Source of the DNA: Pontibacter lucknowensis
GTDB taxonomy: Bacteria > Bacteroidota > Bacteroidia > Cytophagales > Hymenobacteraceae
Direction of reading: 5' to 3'
Length of the DNA stretch: 64,000 nt
Assembly (NCBI RefSeq): GCF_900156415.1
Contig: NZ_FTNM01000006.1
Location: forward strand, 124,001 to 188,000
Shown: positions 60,686 to 64,000 of the stretch, piece by piece
Numbering within the stretch: the first letter of the stretch is position 1
Layout of the letters: each line of letters opens with the position of its first letter
Notes under the pieces: generated by a model
What the model was told of the DNA's origin: nothing
What the model saw: only the letters and a program-made list of their open reading frames with translations
Databases searched by the model: none
Made by a program: the position numbers and the translations under genes

Positions 60686-60733
60686 AAGAGAAATCCGCAG
60701 CAGTTCCCGGTACTGTTGCGGATTTCTCTTTTT
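60686..60733 (+). terminator. Terminator of the hisS-hutH unit
   Basis: A long stem AAGAGAAATCCGCA / TGCGGATTTCTCTT with a short loop, followed by a T run, begins 15 bases after the hutH stop. Confidence 0.9.
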
Positions 60734-60817
60734 AATTGCCTGCCTTGCCTTACACTTCCCATTTAACAAAGACTCTTCCTATACCTGAATTTTAGGTTCA
60801 GGCTTTTCTCCTATCCC

Positions 60818-62806
60818 TTGCTTGACTATATTCGTAGCACACCCTATACCTATCGCTTGAGACTGCTACTGTTCATATTGTTTCTTTTCGCTGCTATTCC
60901 TGTTGTGGGGCAGCAAGGCTGTTTCCGGGCTATACAGAATGAGCAGGAAGTAAAGGTGATTTGCGCAGGTATACCTGTGTTCTTTGTGGATTGCAGCACT
61001 GACCAGAATGTACAGTATACGACTTTCTACGATCCGGGCCCTGATGCTTTTGACCCTCAGAATTTTGACCAGAGTGAATTAGTGAATCGTGGTGCTGATG
61101 GCCGTTTCCAGTATACCTATACGGAGCCCGGCAAATACATCATCACACAGATCATCAATCGCGGAGGTGGCAACAGCACCACTATTGAGCCCCAGGAATT
61201 TGAAGTAGTCGCCACTCCGGCTCCCAGTTTCACGGTGCAGCCCTGCGCCAGCAGATCGGTTCAGGTCACTATTGCGGACATCGGATACAATTTGTACGAC
61301 ATTGATTATGGGGACAACACCATAGCACGAGGCGTGCCAGCCGGCGAACAACCGCTCTATACCTACCAGGGCACAGCTGCTACTTATACCATCACGGTGC
61401 GTGGAAAGTACACGGTCAGCTCCTGCGAGACAAGCAGTACAAACACCGTCACGCTTTTGCCGGCTCCTCCCACACCCCTGATTGCAAAGCTGGAAGTGCA
61501 GCGTGAGGCTGCAGACGGTGAGATCCTGTTCACGTTGGAGAATCTGCAACCGGGCTACCGCTATGTGCTGGAGCGACGCACCACAGCAGCCGGCAATTTT
61601 GAACCAATCTTTACAAGTGCGCCAGCTACTCAAAACAGGTGGGTTGACTTCAGAATAGGCAATATAGACACCCGACAACCTCTACAGTTCCGGATCCGCC
61701 CGGCCGATAACTGCGGCAATCAGCTTCCACTCTTTTCAGCTCCTGTTAGCAGCCTGGTGCTGGGTGCGCAGACTGGCAATGAGCTGGCAAACCTCAGCTG
61801 GTCAGGTATAGGCGGCGATGTGCAGAGCTACCAGGTATACCGCGAGGGCAACCAGCTAGCGGATCTAAACAGCAACACGACCACTTATACCGACCGCAAT
61901 CTGAGCTGCGGGCAAAACTACTGCTACCAGGTAATCAGCACCCTGAATAATGGGCAAAGCCGCTCGTTTTCAGCTTCCCGCTGCGTGCAGGCCACCTCAA
62001 CAGCCACTCCGCCGCCCAGCTACCTCTACAGCACCTACGATCTGAACAACCAGGTACAGCTGGCACTTACCATTCCAGGCGGCCAGACAGCCCAGCAGAT
62101 TCGCTTCCAACACAGTATTGAGGGAGAGCCCTTTGCAGACCTGGCCACCAGCCAGCAGACAGAGCATACGGACCCGCTGCAACCGCTGAATCCGGCTTGC
62201 TACCGCGCCAGCTACACCAACCCCTGTGAGCGCAACTCGGCTCCCAGCAACACCACCTGCCCGGTTTACCTGATCGCACTACCCCAGGAGAACGCCCCGG
62301 TTGTCTCGTTGGGCTGGACTGGCTATGTTGGTTTTCCGGATGGCGTGAGCCAGTATACGCTGGAGCTACTGGACGCTGACGGCCGTGTGGTCAGCAGTAT
62401 ACCGGTTACGGGCAATACCTACACAGACCGCAACCTGAGTGAGGAGCTTCAGGAGCTGCGCTATCGTGTACGGGTGACTTCCGGTAACGGCAATGCCACC
62501 TCTTATTCCAACACGGTGGTCATCCAGCAGCCTTTGCAGGTGCATATTCCCAATGCATTTACGCCTAACGGTGACGGACTGAATGATGTGCTCGAAGTAA
62601 AAGGGCGCTTCATCAGGTCCTTCAGCATCAAGGTATACAACGGCATGGGACAAGTCGTGTTTGCTTCTGACGACCGCAACAATGGCTGGGACGGCACCTA
62701 CCAGGGCAAACCACAGCCAGCAGGAGCCTATGCCTACGAAATCAACATAGTGAGCAACAATGGGGAAGCAAAGCGCCGTACCGGTACTGTCACGCTGCTG
62801 CGCTAA
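60818..62806 (+). CDS. Gliding-motility-associated C-terminal (CHU_C) surface protein, type B T9SS cargo
   Basis: A 662-residue secreted protein. The N-terminus is a signal peptide (LLLFILFLFAAIPVVGQQ). The start is unusual: no in-frame ATG precedes it, so TTG at 60818 is used, or the TTG at 60857, which gives a tighter signal peptide. The body has PKD/FN3-like modules with SYQVYREGNQLADLNSNTTTYTDRNLSCGQNYCYQVIS. The C-terminus IPNAFTPNGDGLNDVLEVKG to RRTGTVTLLR is the CHU_C domain, the type B sorting signal of T9SS. Probably exported to the cell surface; function unknown. Confidence 0.88.
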   Translation: MLDYIRSTPYTYRLRLLLFILFLFAAIPVVGQQGCFRAIQNEQEVKVICAGIPVFFVDCSTDQNVQYTTFYDPGPDAFDPQNFDQSELVNRGADGRFQYTYTEPGKYIITQIINRGGGNSTTIEPQEFEVVATPAPSFTVQPCASRSVQVTIADIGYNLYDIDYGDNTIARGVPAGEQPLYTYQGTAATYTITVRGKYTVSSCETSSTNTVTLLPAPPTPLIAKLEVQREAADGEILFTLENLQPGYRYVLERRTTAAGNFEPIFTSAPATQNRWVDFRIGNIDTRQPLQFRIRPADNCGNQLPLFSAPVSSLVLGAQTGNELANLSWSGIGGDVQSYQVYREGNQLADLNSNTTTYTDRNLSCGQNYCYQVISTLNNGQSRSFSASRCVQATSTATPPPSYLYSTYDLNNQVQLALTIPGGQTAQQIRFQHSIEGEPFADLATSQQTEHTDPLQPLNPACYRASYTNPCERNSAPSNTTCPVYLIALPQENAPVVSLGWTGYVGFPDGVSQYTLELLDADGRVVSSIPVTGNTYTDRNLSEELQELRYRVRVTSGNGNATSYSNTVVIQQPLQVHIPNAFTPNGDGLNDVLEVKGRFIRSFSIKVYNGMGQVVFASDDRNNGWDGTYQGKPQPAGAYAYEINIVSNNGEAKRRTGTVTLLR

Positions 62807-62831
62807 TCCAGAACCAGTACGGCGCCACTTA

Positions 62832-64000
62832 CTATCTCTCAACCACTATTTTCACGGTCTGCACCCCGCCAGCACTGGTAATCCGAGCCAGGTACATGCC
62901 TTTTTTCAAAGAGGAGACATCCAACTGGACTTCGGTGACTTCACCCGCTTTTGCTTGGCCCTGTCTTACCTGCTGCATCAGCGCCCCTTTCATATCAAAA
63001 AGCTGCAGTTCATAAGCGCTTTCCACAGCCGAGGTAAAACGAATTGTTGTGAGCGCATCGGCAGGATTCGGATAGGCTAGCAGTTCGGTTGATGCCAGTC
63101 TCTGCATACCTTCCCCATTAGCAGCATGCAGGTCGCGGTTGTCTTTTCTGCCATTGATCACGATGTTGCCCCAACCGATGCGGGGTCCGGTTTCGGATGA
63201 CAGGTCGTAAATATCACCTCCAGACTCAAAGTTGTCGAACACAACTGCATTGCCACGGCTAAGGTCCCAGATGCGGATGCGAAGCTGATCATTAGGATCG
63301 TTTTTGCCTTTGCCACCCGCGTCGCGCACCGACACGATATAGCCGAATCTGCCTACGCCCTGTAGTTGTGCTGTCCCTTTCCAGATGGCCTGGTCTCCGG
63401 TGATCACCAGCCAGTCGAGCGCTCCGCTTTGGGAGAATTCCTGCTTGTTCACGGTCAGCTGCAGTGTGCCTTGCGGTCTGGTGGCATGCTTGTTCTGATA
63501 CCGGACATAGAAAGAGAATTCAGCTTCGAGCTTTTGGCTATTGCCACCCAACCCGAAATTGGCCAATACGATGCTGCCAGAGCCCTGGACATGGCCGGCT
63601 TCCGGGTCATAAATGACGTGCCACTGGTTGTAGTCGCTGTTGGTCGCCTCCAGGCAGCTTTCAGAAAAGTCAAGTCCTACCTGGTAGATTCCCGCCTGCG
63701 TATAGATATGCTTGCCCGTGATGCGTGAGGTGCCAAAAGCGGTATAGGACATAGTCGGCTCCGAGCCGTCGCCCCAGGTCCAGCGCAGACCGGTGTCCTC
63801 TGTGAGGATGTAGGGCGAAAAGTCAGCGGTAGTGCGTGCCTCCCAGCCTGCCCGTATGGCATAAGGCGCCAGGTATAGCTGCACATTTACAGGTATAGCG
63901 CAGGATGGCTCTTCTGTGGTTTGACTGTATTTTACGGTTAGGAGGTCAAAGTTTGTATCAGGCGAGTAGGTTGTATTCACCACAAATACATTTCTGTCTT
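62832..64000 (-). CDS. T9SS type A cargo protein (partial, N-terminus off the right edge)
   Basis: The frame is open from the right edge (the internal GTG/ATG positions are not the start; it continues upstream with DRNVFVVNTT). At least 389 residues are visible. A PKD-like segment (GLRWTWGDGSEPTMSYTAFGTSRITGKHIYTQAGIYQVGL) is followed by a lamin-tail-like beta-rich part and, at the C-terminus, LLAYPNPADALTTIRFTS to GVQTVKIVVER, the type A sorting signal. It is convergent with the CHU_C gene, whose stop is 25 bases away. Function unknown. Confidence 0.85.
   Translation of the reverse strand, partial: DRNVFVVNTTYSPDTNFDLLTVKYSQTTEEPSCAIPVNVQLYLAPYAIRAGWEARTTADFSPYILTEDTGLRWTWGDGSEPTMSYTAFGTSRITGKHIYTQAGIYQVGLDFSESCLEATNSDYNQWHVIYDPEAGHVQGSGSIVLANFGLGGNSQKLEAEFSFYVRYQNKHATRPQGTLQLTVNKQEFSQSGALDWLVITGDQAIWKGTAQLQGVGRFGYIVSVRDAGGKGKNDPNDQLRIRIWDLSRGNAVVFDNFESGGDIYDLSSETGPRIGWGNIVINGRKDNRDLHAANGEGMQRLASTELLAYPNPADALTTIRFTSAVESAYELQLFDMKGALMQQVRQGQAKAGEVTEVQLDVSSLKKGMYLARITSAGGVQTVKIVVER

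Noticed and set aside
1-64000. Insertion sequence, integrase or phage genes
   Set aside because: None of the recognisable proteins is a transposase, recombinase or phage structural protein; the HNH protein at 11822 belongs to a chromosomal family.

Overview
The window looks like a chromosomal piece of a Bacteroidota bacterium, most likely order Cytophagales and plausibly a Pontibacter/Hymenobacter relative; the genus is a guess. The evidence is: three surface proteins with type IX secretion (T9SS) C-terminal sorting domains, one of them of the gliding-motility (CHU_C) type; several -7 boxes of the Bacteroidota form TAnnTTTG; a six-domain ribosomal protein S1; a DUF3098 gene behind ftsX; and TamB and UppP homologues. 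Only one RNA gene is visible, tRNA-Cys(GCA). I see no transposase, integrase, CRISPR array or rRNA.

Layout. 0-9.3 kb: a partial TPMT-like methyltransferase, a coiled-coil membrane protein, cyanophycin synthetase without a visible cyanophycinase, tRNA-Cys, a small lipoprotein with a doubled HGQPGHxC motif, an acyltransferase-3 protein, psuG, and a two-gene unit (S41 peptidase and RibD/DHFR-like reductase). 9.4-15.6 kb (minus strand): rpsA, an HNH protein, an NlpC/P60 peptidase, smpB with a hotdog thioesterase, and tsaD, with spacers full of AGTGA-type and inverted repeats. 15.6-23.8 kb (plus strand): tamB, then an envelope/housekeeping run ftsX - DUF3098 - uppP - truB - ribF. 24-29.1 kb: a DUF389 protein, both subunits of a 3-oxoacid CoA-transferase, and a GNAT-nitrilase fusion.

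29.1-57.7 kb is a large, AT-richer surface-polysaccharide locus. It opens with a divergent Wzz-like chain-length gene and then carries: (i) an aminotransferase, acetyltransferase and oxidoreductase of the WbpE/WbpD/WbpB type for a 2,3-diacetamido-uronic acid; (ii) a nonulosonic (legionaminic-like) acid cassette (LegB, LegC, NeuD/LegH, NeuB, NeuC/LegG, a PtmE-like CBS-nucleotidyltransferase, a Gfo/Idh oxidoreductase, an SpsF-like cytidylyltransferase, an aminomutase-like class III aminotransferase and an SDR); (iii) a probable transferase and a Wzx flippase; (iv) an 830-residue T9SS cargo protein with kelch-like repeats; (v) a HisH/HisF/sugar-amidotransferase trio of the kind that makes acetamidino groups; (vi) a glycosyltransferase, a Wzy-like polymerase, an O-antigen-ligase-like protein, a decayed gene remnant, a WecG/TagA-type transferase and the initiating polyprenyl-phosphate sugar transferase. 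Together these can build, flip, polymerise and ligate a polysaccharide whose acidic sugars carry acetamido and perhaps acetamidino groups.

57.7-64 kb returns to core-like composition: hisS and hutH in tandem, then two convergent T9SS cargo genes, the last cut by the right edge.

The most unusual genome-scale signal is a strong excess of the octamer-like word CAGGTATA (core GGTATA / TATACC) in genes and spacers on both strands. It is clearly weaker inside the polysaccharide locus. The most interesting gene-level points are the nonulosonate cassette that has an SpsF-like enzyme where a NeuA-type CMP-synthetase is expected, the T9SS cargo gene inside the polysaccharide locus, and the tsaD/tamB start codons only three bases apart.
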